The position numbers were made by a program, and so were the translations under genes. The notes beneath the pieces were generated by a model that was given only the letters and a program-made list of their open reading frames with translations, had not been told where the DNA came from and ran no database searches. Source: Haplosporangium gracile (Eukaryota; Mortierellomycota; Mortierellomycetes; Mortierellales; Mortierellaceae). Taken from it: a stretch of DNA of 38,232 bases. Within the stretch, counting starts at the first letter, position 1. Each line of letters opens with the position of its first letter. Location: the NCBI GenBank assembly GCA_015499985.1, contig JAAAUF010000314.1, positions 1 through 38,232 on the forward strand, written 5' to 3'. Below, one piece after another: positions 10,844 to 22,411 of this stretch.

Positions 10844-12871
10844 CTATGTAGCTCCCTTGGCCAGCGTTTTGAGTTTGCGAGAACAAAAGGCAAACACCAT
10901 CATGCTGACTCCCAGTGCAGTAGATCCTACAATGGCGAATGCGTGTGGGTTGGTCTCGAGATAGTTGTGCAAGTTCATGCCGTAGAGACCGGCAATGATT
11001 GCTCCACTCGAAATGCCCAGGGTACCCATTGCGATCCTGAGTTCAAAGAGTAAGAGCTGATTCCTGTTGGCACCCAAGATGACGTTCACAATCTCCTCGG
11101 TCGACTGCATCTGCTGCTTCACAATTGCAACCGTGTTGGCGATCTCTTCGACCTGCTTCAGGTATGATTCTAGCAAGATCTCGATCTCCTCATGAGAGTC
11201 CTCTGTCCTTGGGTGTCCCTGTTTCTTTTCTGTCAGATACATGTTTGCCAGATCGTCGTCTAAGATAAATGAAGGGCCCAGTTAGAGAATGATTGATCAA
11301 CGATATCAATAGCCAAGCAGAAAAGATCAATCAAGTGATCCAATCGGCCATACCTTGATCCAGCACCTCCACAAAGACATCGCGGATCAGCAGGGTCTTG
11401 GACTCAAACTGGGACAACTTCTTGGAGTACTGCAATAGCTCCTTCAGCTTGTTCTGGTCAATGTTCTCCTCCAAGTGCGCCAAAAGATTCGTCACAAAGT
11501 GCACCAACACATCCATTTCCGACTGCAAAGACGATATCACCGAAATAAAGATAGCTTCCAATGCTCTATGTATATGAATGACGTCAAAAAAGATCTCGTT
11601 AGATTTATGCAAGCAACCACACAGTCTAGTTTAACAGAACATAACATACTGAACGACATCCTGTTGGCTTGCATATACCTGAATTCAAAGGGCAGACCTC
11701 CAGCAGCACTGGTGCTCATCCTCAATTTCTCCTCGAGATCATAGATGAAAATAGATTGGTTGTAACTATCTGTCGATCCAAAAGAGTCGAACAGGACGAC
11801 GAGATCAGCCTTGATCAGAGCACGGATATGACCCACATTAACAAGAATCGCCTCAGGGCGAACCAACAGCACAGGCATCTGGTTGTTGAAGCTGCTGTCA
11901 ATCTTGCGCAAGTCTCTAGCGTGCAGCCCATGCTATATCGAAAGAAATTAAATTTCAGGTTAAAGATTCATCCGAACACTCGAAAAAAATGAGCTCATCG
12001 ACAACAAAAGATTCGGTACTAGATACGAACGAACCTGTTGGCATAGATCGATCTTCAAGAACTCCCCGGCGGTGGTCTTGACGTTTCCCTTGTAATCAAA
12101 CTCTGTACATCGCAGCTTGATCTCGTTCTTAATGCTGTGGTGAGGGACAGCGGCCAGGCTCCGCTGGAGGCGAGTGGCAGGGTCGGAGATCGAGTTGGGT
12201 ATAGCCTGGAAGGTTGGCTTTGAGGGCATCGTGGCCAGAGAGCGAATCTCCTGTGCTGTTTTGGAGGGTAGGTAATGGTAGGGCCGACGCCATGTTTGGA
12301 GAGAGTCGAGTCCTGTGCCAGAAGTGCTTTTGTTATTGTTGTTGTAGGCCGAGGCGGTTGTCGAAAAGGGTCGTTGGTGCTGCGGGTTGGTTGCTGAGGA
12401 GGGGGCAGTCCGGGAAGAAGAATTGAAAGAGCGCCTGCAAGAATTTCCAAATTGGTGAACAAAAAAGGAAGACCTCGGGTGAGAAACCTCAGACAGCGTT
12501 GTCGTTATCTGCTGTCCCTTGGTCCCTGCACAAGTCGCTGTCGACATGCTCCTTGTGAACCATGCCGATCCTGTCAATCCTGTCAATCCCGTCAATGATT
12601 GGATATCTTGACTGTCCTGACCCCTATTAGCAGTCGTTCCTTTCCCGACAAGAAAATGTTTGTCACCGCTGGTCCGAAAGTGACGCGACGACGTCTGCAC
12701 TGAGCGGTTCTGCTGATGTTTTGAGGCAGCAGCGGCATAGGAGAAAAGGCTGGTCCGCTCTGGCGCTGGCACAAGTTTTGTTGCTGTTGTTGCTGTTGTT
12801 GCTGTTGTTGCTGTTGTTATTACTGGATGGGCAAGGAGCCGTTGCGGGTGGCAACGAAAGACGCATTGCAT
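10844..12871 (-). CDS. MRS2: Mitochondrial inner-membrane magnesium channel, MRS2/CorA family
   Basis: Predicted 572 residues from four in-phase exons: 12871-12035, 11932-11679, 11565-11354 and 11259-10844. MRS2 forms a pentameric Mg2+ channel in the inner mitochondrial membrane. The signature YGMN is at about residues 527-530, at the end of TM1 (about 509-528), and TM2 follows at about 540-560. The matrix domain begins near residue 250 and shows the family phrases CQQHGLHARDLRKID, PVLLVRPEAILVN and a long helix with the conserved LESYLKQVEEI. About 250 N-terminal residues are Ser/Thr/Gln-rich with Arg and form a long presequence-like extension, longer than usual. It includes a Thr-Thr-Ala repeat encoded by a 9-bp minisatellite and an LTG triplet repeat. 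The start MQCVFRCHPQRLL is the first Met with presequence character. In-frame codons run further upstream, but into the purine-rich promoter. The first donor is GTTCGT, an uncommon form. Confidence 0.9.
12569..12595. repeat. 9-bp coding repeat in MRS2 presequence (LTG)3
   Basis: Three near-identical copies of TCCTGTCAA, the third with one change (T to C). On the minus strand they encode Leu-Thr-Gly three times in the N-terminal extension of the magnesium channel. Confidence 0.85.
12777..12822. repeat. TTGCTGTTG minisatellite inside MRS2
   Basis: About five copies of the 9-mer TTGCTGTTG. On the minus strand they encode repeated Thr-Thr-Ala near residues 18-31 of the predicted protein, within the mitochondrial presequence region. 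Being in units of three it can change length without a frameshift. Confidence 0.85.
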
Positions 12872-13331
12872 CTCTGTTTTGTGAGCAAAAAGTCGCGTCT
12901 TGAGTTGATGCGGTGAAAGGTGTGACAGGCAGATCGTTTTTTTTTTATTCGACGTTGAGTATGAAAGCGTCGAACAGAAGAGGACGGAAGAGTGAAGGGT
13001 ATGAATGAGCGGTGAAGAGTGAGGCAAAAGAGGAGAAAGAAGGAGAAGAAAAAGAAGAAGAAGAGGAACGAGCAGAAGAAGAGAAGAACGACGCTTGGCG
13101 GGAGTGAGCACAAAGACGAAAGACAACGAACGAAAAAATTGCAAAGATGGAAAGAAGAGCCTCTTTTGGTGGACGGCACAGTCACATTGCCCATAGTAAA
13201 TAGATAAGCCACAAGACAACTGTGCTTTTTTTTTTTTATCCATACTACTTTTTACAACAAGGCGAATGCTCTCCCTTGTTCTCTGCTCAGCATTGTCATC
13301 CTCTCCCTCGCCTTAATTCATACACCCACAC
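12872..13331. promoter_or_regulatory. Shared divergent promoter region of MRS2 and BMS1
   Basis: 460 bp between the two divergent start codons. Positions about 12960-13100 are almost pure purine on the plus strand (pyrimidine towards MRS2), and 13223-13320 is pyrimidine-rich towards BMS1. No TATA box was found. That fits broadly expressed genes whose starts are set by pyrimidine-rich leaders, which is inference. Confidence 0.6.
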
Positions 13332-16300
13332 ATGTCTGACGCACCCCAGAAGGCGCATCGCGCCAAGACCGCGGGAGCAAAGGCGAACAAGCACAAGAAG
13401 AATGCCGAAAAGAACAACCCCAAGGTATGTCTCTTTTGCCTTGTAACGACACCTGTGACACCTTTGCTTCTACTTTCTAACGGGAGCATAGGTCTACTGC
13501 TGACATCAGACAACAATCTAACCGCACAATGTATAAAACGATAGGCTTTTGGTTTCCTTTCAGGACGCAAGGCGGAGAAGGCGGCTCGCCGTAACTTGGA
13601 CAGGGACCAGACCAGACTTCATGTGCCTCTCGTCGATCGCACACCCATGGAGGCCCCTCCTGTCGTTGTTGCTGTTGTCGGACCACCAGGGGTAAGCATG
13701 AACCTACAGCAGACAACACACAACCGTTCTAGCGAAAACCAAGGAGTGCCAATTACAGCAAGAGCCTAACCAACGACAAATCTGTGAATGACCTTTGGTT
13801 TGTAATAATAGACCGGAAAGACAACCTTGATCAAGTCGCTCGTCAAACGATTTACAAAGCACTCACTCTCAGAGCTCAAGGGACCCATTACCGTCATCAG
13901 TGGCAAAAAGCGCCGCCTCACCTTCATTGAATGCAACAACGACCTCAACAGCATGATCGACGTCGCCAAGGTCGCTGACTTGATCCTCCTCATGATCGAC
14001 GCTTCCTTCGGTCTCGAGATGGAGACGTTCGAGTTCCTCAACATTCTGCAGACACATGGATTCCCTAAGATCATGGGAGTCTTGACACATTTGGACCGAT
14101 TCAAGAACAACAAGACGCTCAAGACCACTAAGAAGAAGCTGAAGCACCGTTTTTGGACCGAGATTTACCAGGGCGCGAAACTGTTCTATCTCTCTGGAGT
14201 CATCAATGGCCGTTACCCCAATCAGGAGATCATGAACCTTTCTCGCTTCATTTCCGTCATGAAGTTCCGACCCCTTATCTGGAGAAACACTCACCCCTAC
14301 ATGATCGCCGACCGTGTCGAAGACTTGACCGACCCCGAATTGGTGCGCCAGAACCCAACCTGCGACCGCACTGTCACCCTCTACGGATATCTTCGCGGAA
14401 CCAACATGAAGTCTGGCATGAGAGTTCATATTCCTGGTGTGGGCGATCATTACATGGACGATGTCAGCATTTTGCCCGACCCCTGCCCATTGCCCGATAA
14501 AGTCAGGAAGCGTTTGGATGAGAAGCAAAAGCTGATTTACGCTCCTATGTCCGACGTCGGAGGTATCATGTACGACAAGGATGCCGTCTACATCAACGTG
14601 CCAGGATCCTTCACCAAGAAGAGTCAGATTATCAAGGGAGGACTCAAGGGTGCCGATGGTGGATCGGGTGACGAAGGGGCCGAGGAGGAGGAAGAGAGCG
14701 AAGAGGAAGACTATGAGAAGGGCCAGGGCGAGAGGATGGTCATGAACCTGCAGGATGCTCCCGATACTTTGGCCAGCCAGCTCGAAGACAGTGAGCTCCG
14801 TATCTTTGCCGACTCGACTCCTATGCGCGCAGGTGACGTTGAGGAGGATGAGGAGGAAGAGGATGAGGAGGACATGGAGGATGAGAGCGAAGAAGAGTCC
14901 TCTGGAAAGAAGGGTAAGATTTCTCATGCAATTTCCAGTTTATTATTTTGCTTATCTCTATGACTTTACCAACTAACAAGGTATTTGCTGCCTTGCGTTT
15001 GTTTGACTAGGTCCTCGCGAGCAAAAGGAAATGGACAGCAACGGACGCGTTCGCCGTCGCGCAATCTTTGGAGACGAGGATGACGATGTTGAGATGGAGA
15101 GCGGCGATGAAGACGACGAGGACGACGAGGAGGAGGAGGAAGATGAGGATGAGGATGAGGAGGAAGACGATTTGGGATACGGATCAGCTCACTCACGCAG
15201 GAAATACAAATCCAAATACGAGGCCAGACACAAAGCAGGAAAGAACGATGATTCCGAGTCTGGCGAGGAAGAGCTTGCTTTCGCCGAGAGTGACAGTGAT
15301 TTGGGTGGCGATGACGAGGAGGAAGAGGATGAGGACGAGAGTGCTCTTCGCTGGAAGGATGACCTGATGTCCAAGGCCGAGTCGGTTTACCACTCCAAGC
15401 GCCGACCCAACTTGATGCGTTTGATCTATGGCGATCGCAAGTACACTCCTGAGCAGATTGTCCAGGGTGATATTGAGGAGGGACCTTTGAAGCTCTCGGG
15501 CGACAAGGACTCTGAATCGGATGAGGGCTTTGGCACAGGACCTGGTACCGGCGCCGAGGATGACAGTGAGGACGATGACGATTTTTTGTCCTTGAAGAAG
15601 GAGGACTCGGACGCTACGATTGCACAAATGATCGACTCGTGCAAGTCTACGCTGGAGTTTATGGATCTGGAAGAGTGGGACGCGACTGAGGCCAAAGACT
15701 CTATTCGCGACCGTTTCATCACTGGATCGTTGGATGTTCCTGGAGCTGCTGCTGGTGACGAGGACGAGGCATTCGGTGACTTTGAGGATCTGGAGACTGG
15801 CGAGAAGGTCGAAGGAGCCGACAGCCAAGACGAAGACGACGATGAGGATGATGAGGACGACGAGGGATCCAGCCAGAAGAAGCCTGCCGGAGAGAAGTCG
15901 TACGACGATATGTCCCGTGACGAGATTGCGGCCAAGAAGGAGCAGCTGAAGAAGAAGTTCGAGGCTGAGTACGGTGATGATGATGAGGAGAAAAAGGACT
16001 TTTACGACGAGATCAAAGGCGACATGGCCAAGCAGCAGCAGATCAACGAGGCCGAGTTCGAAGACGACGACCCCATGACCCGTGCGATGGTTGAAGGTTT
16101 CCGGCCCGGTACATATGTCCGTATCCTCCTCAAGGACATGCCCTGCGAGTTTATCCAATACTTCCAACCCGAATACCCCATCATCATGGGAGGCTTGCTC
16201 CCTGCAGAAGAGAACTTTGGATTTATCCAGGTTCGTGTCAAGAAGCATCGTTGGCACAAGAAGATCCTCAAGACCAACGACCCCTTGATCTTTTCGCTGG

Positions 16301-17310
16301 GCTGGCGTCGTATCCAGACCATGCCGATCTATTCGCTCAACGACGGAACGCGCAACCGGATGCTCAAGTACACACCAGAGCACATGCATTGTCTGGCAAC
16401 CATCTATGGACCCATCCACCCTCCCAACACTGGATTCTGTTGTGTTCAGAGCGTATCGGACGGCACCTCTGCTTTCCGTATCTCTGCCACGGGAGTCGTC
16501 CTGGACATCGACCACACGGTCGAGATTGTCAAGAAGCTCAAGTTGACCGGACACCCTTACAAGATCCACAAGAACACTGCCTTCGTTAAGGACATGTTCA
16601 CTTCTGCACTTGAAGTAGCCAAGTTTGAGGGCGCTAACATCCGTACAGTCTCTGGTATTCGTGGTCAGGTCAAGAAGGCGGTCCAGAAGCCTGAGGGACA
16701 CTTCCGTGCGACGTTCGAGGACAAGGTGTTGATGTCGGATATTGTCTTTTTGCGAGCATGGTACCCAATCAAGCCCAAGAAGTACTGCAACCCCGTCACG
16801 TCGTTATTGTTGGCCAAGAAGAAGGATTGGCAAGGAATGCGTCTGACGGGCCAGGTCCGCCATGCGCTCTCGATGCAAACCCCCCAGAACGGCGACTCGA
16901 CTTACAGACCTGTGGAGAGGATGACAAGGCGGTTCAACACTCTCAAGGTGCCCAAAGCCATCCGGTCATCGCTCCCCTTCGCGTCCAAGCCCAAGTCGTT
17001 GGCGGCTCAGAAGAAACCCGGTCTTTTGCAGCGCCGTGCGGTGATGTTGGAGCCCGAAGAGAAAAAGATCTACACGCTGATGCAACAGATCAACACGCTC
17101 AAGCGGGACAAGGACACCAAGCGTGCTGAGAAGGCCAAGGAGAAGAAAGTCGTGTACGATAAGAAGAAGGCCAAGGAGACGGCCAACTACGAGAACCGTG
17201 TCAAACGTGAGCGCAAGGAGGTTTTCCGTACCCAAGGCAAGGAGCAGAAGCGAGCTGCCCTCAAGGAGGCTGGTGGTCGGAGGAAGAAGCACAAGGGTGG
17301 CGACGACTAA
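13332..17310 (+). CDS. BMS1: Ribosome biogenesis GTPase BMS1
   Basis: Predicted 1,213 residues from four in-phase exons: 13332-13424, 13545-13691, 13812-14913 and 15011-17310. BMS1 is a nucleolar GTPase of the small-subunit processome; it binds Rcl1 and is needed for 18S rRNA maturation. The N-terminus is Lys/Ala-rich. NPKAF is restored across intron 1, then [10 protein letters not shown] and the P-loop GPPGTGKTT at residues 77-85, split by intron 2. The GTPase core continues with [29 protein letters not shown] and GVLTHLD, followed by [17 protein letters not shown] and LYGYLRG. A long acidic Asp/Glu region at about 340-480 precedes the C-terminal BMS1/TSR1 domain at about 800-1060 ([22 protein letters not shown]). 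The tail is basic and Lys-rich. The length matches yeast BMS1. Intron 1 has a stronger-looking acceptor at 13563 that would shift the frame, so the acceptor at 13544 was chosen. Confidence 0.96.
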
Positions 17311-17413
17311 AAGCACGTTGTTGTTTTTTCTTCTTTCTTTTTTCTTCTGTTTTTCTTAGAGCATTATTAGTTTTTATCATCATTCATTTTTTTTTTTACA
17401 GGCACTTTCCAAT

Positions 17414-17476
17414 ATTAAAACATCCACTTCTTATGTATGCTGGTCGAGGTTTATGGTATGATGCGATAAAAATAAA
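17414..17476 (+). terminator. Candidate BMS1 poly(A) signals
   Basis: ATTAAA at 17414-17419 and AATAAA at 17471-17476 lie 100-160 bp past the BMS1 stop. The gap to the convergent glycosyltransferase stop is only 237 bp, so the 3' untranslated regions of the two genes probably overlap or abut. Confidence 0.55.
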
Positions 17477-17547
17477 TATGCGGGGTGTGTGTGTAATAAA
17501 TGGTTGGATAAATAAAGTGCCTGAGGTAACACAAAGAAGGAGAAAGA

Positions 17548-19377
17548 CTACATGTAGCTTCCTGGGTTCCCCCGTGCGGCTGCCGAAGTGTGATTTGGTC
17601 CTCTACCTCCACCATTGCGTCCATACTGTTGCGGGGTAGCGTCCTGATCACCGTAATACTGTCCATAGGACTCGTTGGCATGCATCGTGGCCAGGGCGGC
17701 ATCCGACTGGGCAAAGTACTGAGCCAGTTCGTCGTCCTGGTTGTACTCGTATACATCTGGATCTGCGTCCTCGTCCTCCAACCCGTCAATGTCATCCAAT
17801 TGTCCATTGGAACGTCCAGTACCAACACCCGACGCTGCGGCGGCAGCAGCAGCAGCAGCTCTTGCTTGGCGCTCTTGGGCTTGACTGAAATGGCGGATGA
17901 GGTCTGCACTTCCGGGGGATCCAGGGCGAGGCGGTTCGCCTGTGAATGATCGTGTGGGTTGCTGGTATTGTTGTTCGTATTGTGTTGCGGTGGCTGCTGC
18001 TGCTGCGGCAGAGAGGGCAGCCTGTTCGGCGGCATGATGGCCCTGTACAGGTGGTGTTCGACCGTTGTTGTAGGTGGTCTTCTCGAGTTGATCCTGCAGT
18101 TGTTGTTGTTCTAATTGTTGTTTCTCCTTTTCTTGGGCCAGTTCGGCGGGGGTTTGGTCGATACCGGCGCGGGTTCCCCATCCGACCTCGTGGAGAGTGA
18201 AGAGGGCGTAAACCTTCATGATGGCGAAGTAGTAACCAAAGATTAGGAAGGCCGGGACCCAGATGACGTCTTGGGGTCGCTTAAATAGGTGAGGAAGAAG
18301 CTTGATGACACGGGTGAGCATCAACCAAACAATGTAGGAGATGATGATATCCCACAGCGGCAGATGGAACTTGCCCTCGATCGCCATGACCATGACTGAG
18401 ATTGGACCTGACAGCAAAGTAATCGGGTTGAAGATCTTATCGACCATCGTAAAGGCGACATAGGGGTGTCGACTCCAAATGACGCGCTCGGTGAACAGGG
18501 ACCGGAAATCCGACCGCCAGGTGTTCCTTGTCCACCTCAGGACCTGCTTCACAAACCGCCAATTGTTCTTGAACGTCGACAACAGCTCGGCCTCCTTACA
18601 GATCTGGACATAAGTATTCCACCCATGATAAACCATCCATCTCGTCAAAAACTTGTCATCTCCAGAATTGAGAGGATACTTTCCCAACCAGAAATCATGC
18701 GTAAACTCGTACTGGAACTGCGGGTCCTGAAGGATACAGGTTCGGTAGGCAGCCGTCCGTCCCGACAGACAACAGATCCCACCATCGATATGCGTCGACG
18801 CCGCAATCTCAATATTACGAATCGTCAACCGAAACCCCGCAAGGACCTCCCACACAGTCTGGTACCGCCCGACAGACTTTACAATCTGCGACGTACCCAC
18901 CCCGCCCATATTAGGGTCCTCAAAACAAGCCAGGATATACTCCAAACAAGTCGGTGCCCAGATCGCATCATCGTCCGCAAAAACAATAATCTCACTCGTC
19001 GTATTCCGGATCCCCTCCACCATTTGCAACCGCTTGTTAGCCTTGGGGACCGTCAAGACCCTAATCCTCGACGGATCAACAGAGTTGGCGAGCTCCTGAA
19101 GGGCATCCTTCATTTTGGTCTCAGTAATAATAATGATCTCCTTTGGGTTGTTGACCAGCCACGAGTGGGCGGCTTCCTTAAACTCTTCTCCGGCGTCGAT
19201 GGTGGGGACAATGATGGTGACATCGTATTCGGGGCGGTAGGTCGGGTTGGTCTTGGGGAGCATGGGCCGGTAGAAGAAGTAAGCTAGGAGCTTGATCGCG
19301 AACCAGAGGTAGCGGTAGAAGCCTACCACTCCTAGCGGTACAAAGACCGGGAATAGGTCTTTTGTGAGATACAGCAT
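17548..19377 (-). CDS. Family 2 glycosyltransferase, hyaluronan/chitin synthase-like processive polysaccharide synthase
   Basis: Intronless, 609 residues. An N-terminal hydrophobic segment (about 8-35) leads into the GT-A domain: VTIIVPTIDAG, a DDD metal-binding site at 135-137, GGICCLSGRTAAYR at about 199-212, the acceptor Asp in SGDDKFLTRW at about 238-247, and a QxxRW motif (Q278, R281, W282). These are the UDP-sugar, catalytic and acceptor motifs of processive GT2 enzymes. At least two to four C-terminal membrane segments follow (about 305-335, 340-362, 372-395), then LHEVGWGTRAG. The last 200 residues are a Gln/Ala-rich, acidic cytosolic tail. It probably polymerises and exports a cell-wall or capsule polysaccharide at the plasma membrane. 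Related fungal proteins include CPS1-like enzymes. The polymer cannot be read from sequence. The start ATG is followed at once by family sequence. Confidence 0.9.
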   Translation of the reverse strand: MLYLTKDLFPVFVPLGVVGFYRYLWFAIKLLAYFFYRPMLPKTNPTYRPEYDVTIIVPTIDAGEEFKEAAHSWLVNNPKEIIIITETKMKDALQELANSVDPSRIRVLTVPKANKRLQMVEGIRNTTSEIIVFADDDAIWAPTCLEYILACFEDPNMGGVGTSQIVKSVGRYQTVWEVLAGFRLTIRNIEIAASTHIDGGICCLSGRTAAYRTCILQDPQFQYEFTHDFWLGKYPLNSGDDKFLTRWMVYHGWNTYVQICKEAELLSTFKNNWRFVKQVLRWTRNTWRSDFRSLFTERVIWSRHPYVAFTMVDKIFNPITLLSGPISVMVMAIEGKFHLPLWDIIISYIVWLMLTRVIKLLPHLFKRPQDVIWVPAFLIFGYYFAIMKVYALFTLHEVGWGTRAGIDQTPAELAQEKEKQQLEQQQLQDQLEKTTYNNGRTPPVQGHHAAEQAALSAAAAAATATQYEQQYQQPTRSFTGEPPRPGSPGSADLIRHFSQAQERQARAAAAAAAAASGVGTGRSNGQLDDIDGLEDEDADPDVYEYNQDDELAQYFAQSDAALATMHANESYGQYYGDQDATPQQYGRNGGGRGPNHTSAAARGNPGSYM

Positions 19378-19434
19378 CTTTTTTCCTTGTTATGCTGTTG
19401 TTGTTGGAAGGTGATAGTTGGGGTCGTGGCGATG

Positions 19435-19610
19435 GAAAGAGAGAGTATATGTAAGAGAGAGAAGAGGGTGGAAGGGGGAGATAGGAAGAGGAAGAGGGAA
19501 AAGAGGAGACTAAGAGGAAGGAGAGGAGGGGAAAAAAGGAAAGGAAACGAAGAATAATGAAAGGATGAGGAAAGAGGAAAAAGAAGAGGGGAGAAGATAG
19601 AGTGGAATAA
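19435..19610. repeat. Homopurine/homopyrimidine promoter tract of the GT2 gene
   Basis: About 175 bp with very few pyrimidines on the plus strand, starting some 60 bp upstream of the minus-strand glycosyltransferase ATG. It reads as CT-rich leader in the transcribed direction. Such DNA can form triplexes under torsion; that is inference. Confidence 0.8.
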
Positions 19611-20962
19611 TTGCCAGGCGTAAAAGACGCGAGGATGAGGGTATCAGAGAGTAAAAGAAGAGGGAGTGGAGGAGAAAGAAAGAAAGAAAAAGAATGAATG
19701 AAGAAAGGGAAACAATTGATAGAGAAATGAGTAGGACGCTACTGTCTGCTGCTGGCTGCCAGCTGGTAGCCCCGTTCTATCGTATGTGGGGATGAGTTTT
19801 GTATCAAAAAGACGGAGGCGAACGAGAGGCGATTTAAAATAGCAAACAGAAAAAAAATAGGATATGCCGGAGAGAGTGGTTTGAGGGGATGTGCGAGGAA
19901 GGAAAAACGTGTGCAAGAAGAAGAAAGGATGGGAAGAGGGAGAGTGCGTGAAGGGAGTGAATGGGGATCGTTGGAAGAGGGGTGTGCGGCACGCTGTATG
20001 CTGTTGCGCCTGCACCGAGGGTTGGGGAGTACTCGTGATGATGCTCCCGTCTGTGCTCTGAAGGAATGAAGGGTATGTGTGTGTGTATGTATGGGGAAAT
20101 AGGATATTTAAAGTGCTGGGCGGTGGTTGGCTGCTGATCGGCACAGTTGATTTTAATTACAGATTGTGCCTGAGGGGCTTAATTTTGTTTGTTGTTTGTT
20201 GAAGGGCTGTTGTCTTGCAAGTTTGTCGGAATGAAATGTCAATGTGGAATGGAGCTAACTGCTCGGGACTAAGAAAGTGTGTGTGTGTGTGTGTGCCGAT
20301 GGAAAAACGAATGAGGAGAATGAATGAGCGAGGATTGGTAGTCAAGACAGGATGGATGGTAACAACCTGGTCGAAAAGTGAGTAAGGACTATTGAAAAAA
20401 GTAAAAGGTAAAAACGAAGGGAGGAAGGAGGGTGGGGTATTATTAGATGACGAGGCGTATGATATGATATGATATAGTATTGGCCAAGATATGGAGTGGA
20501 GGGATGGCTAGTAAAACAGAAAGAAAAAAGAATAAAAGAGTGAAAAAGGTCAATGACATGAAAATGGCCATTTTGTATGATCTGTTTGCTTGCCTTTGCT
20601 TGCCGTTGCCACTGCTACTATGCGAACAGTTACGTCTGCCTCAAAGCAAGACTTTGACATGACAGAGACGGGCATTGCGCCATAATAACTTGGCACTCTT
20701 TGACAGCTTATCCATTTGTGTCTCTTTGCTCCAGGTACTCACATACAACACCTCTCTTCACGGTCATCTCAAGTGTAGCTCTGTACTGTCATTTTGTTTC
20801 AATAGTTCGCTGTTTCACTAAAGCATATTTCAAGAAGGGGTCCTACAGGTACAGTGCTTGGTGTGATTTAACCCTTCTCAGTGACCACCAACCACCACCA
20901 ACATAGATATAGCTATACATCCACCTCCTCCCTTCTCCTAATCACTTTCTAAATAGAAATCG

Positions 20963-20978
20963 GCAACAGCAACAGCAA

Positions 20979-21013
<35 letters not shown>

Positions 21014-21026
21014 TCAACATCATCAT
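20963..21026 (+). repeat. CAA/CAG/CAT trinucleotide tract
   Basis: Consecutive CAA-type triplets graded into ATCAAC hexamers and then CAT. It is non-coding in every frame context seen here. Confidence 0.9.
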
Positions 21027-22362
21027 ATCACCAATCTTTTTTAGGAACAACCAACAAAACCAATGGGCAGGGAAAGAAAGAGAGAAGTAAGGAGCCACAA
21101 AAATAGGCAGGCATGACCAATGTTTCGTCTCTCTTTTTTCCTATTCCTGAACTTTTCTAACCCATGCATCTTACATCCTCTCTTCGCGTGGACATAATTG
21201 GCAATACGCCAGGCGAAGCAAAAACAGCGCAAACCACAATCCATTGCTGCTTTTTTTGACGCTTGTGTCGATTTTTTTTTCTTATTTCTCAAAATAACCA
21301 CTTCCGGACCAAAATATTGCACGTACAGTACATTGAGTGTTCATATTTTCGAAAAATGGTGGAGTAGGGAGGAAGAGGGGTTAATGACGAACAAAGTGGA
21401 GCAAATAGGGTCTCCTCAGTGCCCTTTTGAATGTAGTTGTCTATTTCTAGGATTTCACTAATTATCGTCTTATCAAAATCGCCCATCGTGTGCTTTTCTG
21501 CCCGCTCGTCTGTGTCCACTCCAAGAGAGTGTCTTGTGTTGTTCTCTTGGTATGTAGTCAAAGTCCTTTTGTTCCCCTTTCTTTTTTCTTGTGAAGCACA
21601 AAGACACCAAAGGACGGAACAACGTGCGCGAGCGATATGTCCTGGTTCCTTCTCAGTTTAGAAATTCCCTTTCTTTTTTGCAACTTGTGAGCCACAACAC
21701 GCCAATTTTTCGTGTGTACAGTACAACCCAAAACGCATTTTCCACACATCGTGCCAAAGAAACTGAGAGACAAAAAGAACTCATGACACCAATTGTACAC
21801 GCTCCTTCCGTTCCGACAGTTTGTCCTTTTGGACGTTTAACTGAGGCTGTTTCGTGTTTTTTTTATTTTTATTTTTATTTTTTAGGCGTTATCGGATAAT
21901 GTCTTTGTTGGTTTCTCGGTCGAGTGAAGTTGTGGTGTCCTTTCTCCTTTAGTTTGCGTTTTTATACTTGATCAATTTTTGGCGAAAATGTTAGGATTGA
22001 AGAAAGGACGAGAGAAATAGTGAAGAGGGACATGAGGAGAGGGAGAGAAGGATGTTTGCTCAATGAGGAGAGAGGGGTATCCACATGCTTTTTTAGACAC
22101 ATTTGGCATGCTCCCTTTTTTCATTTTCTTTCGCCACTGAAAGTTGAACCCAATGGGGACATTTGCTGTTTTGGCAGTAGTAAGAGGCTTGACCATTTGA
22201 AACCCCATGAAGGAAAAGGGGCAATGTTATCGTCAGACTATTATGGATAGGAAAAAAAAAAAAGAAAGACGGCAACGTGTTAGGAAATCCATGTGAAGGC
22301 GTGATTCCCCTTCATGTGCGGGTGCCATCCAGGACCTCTATTATTATTTTTGGACCGAGGCC

Positions 22363-22373
22363 GACAGACAGAA

Positions 22374-22410
<37 letters not shown>

Positions 22411-22411
22411 G
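22363..22411 (+). repeat. (ACAG)n tetranucleotide microsatellite
   Basis: About twelve copies of GACA/ACAG with one interruption (AAAG). It is not in a gene. Confidence 0.95.

Noticed and set aside
13869..14927. Minus-strand open frame (352 codons) opposite the BMS1 GTPase domain
   Set aside because: Antisense shadow of a conserved GTPase exon, with Leu/Val-rich composition typical of such shadows.
15193..16701. Long minus-strand open frame (502 codons) opposite BMS1
   Set aside because: It mirrors the codon bias of the real sense gene, shows no domain, and BMS1 is clearly coding on the other strand.
18466..19287. Plus-strand open frame (273 codons) opposite the glycosyltransferase
   Set aside because: Antisense of the GT2 catalytic domain; no own motifs.
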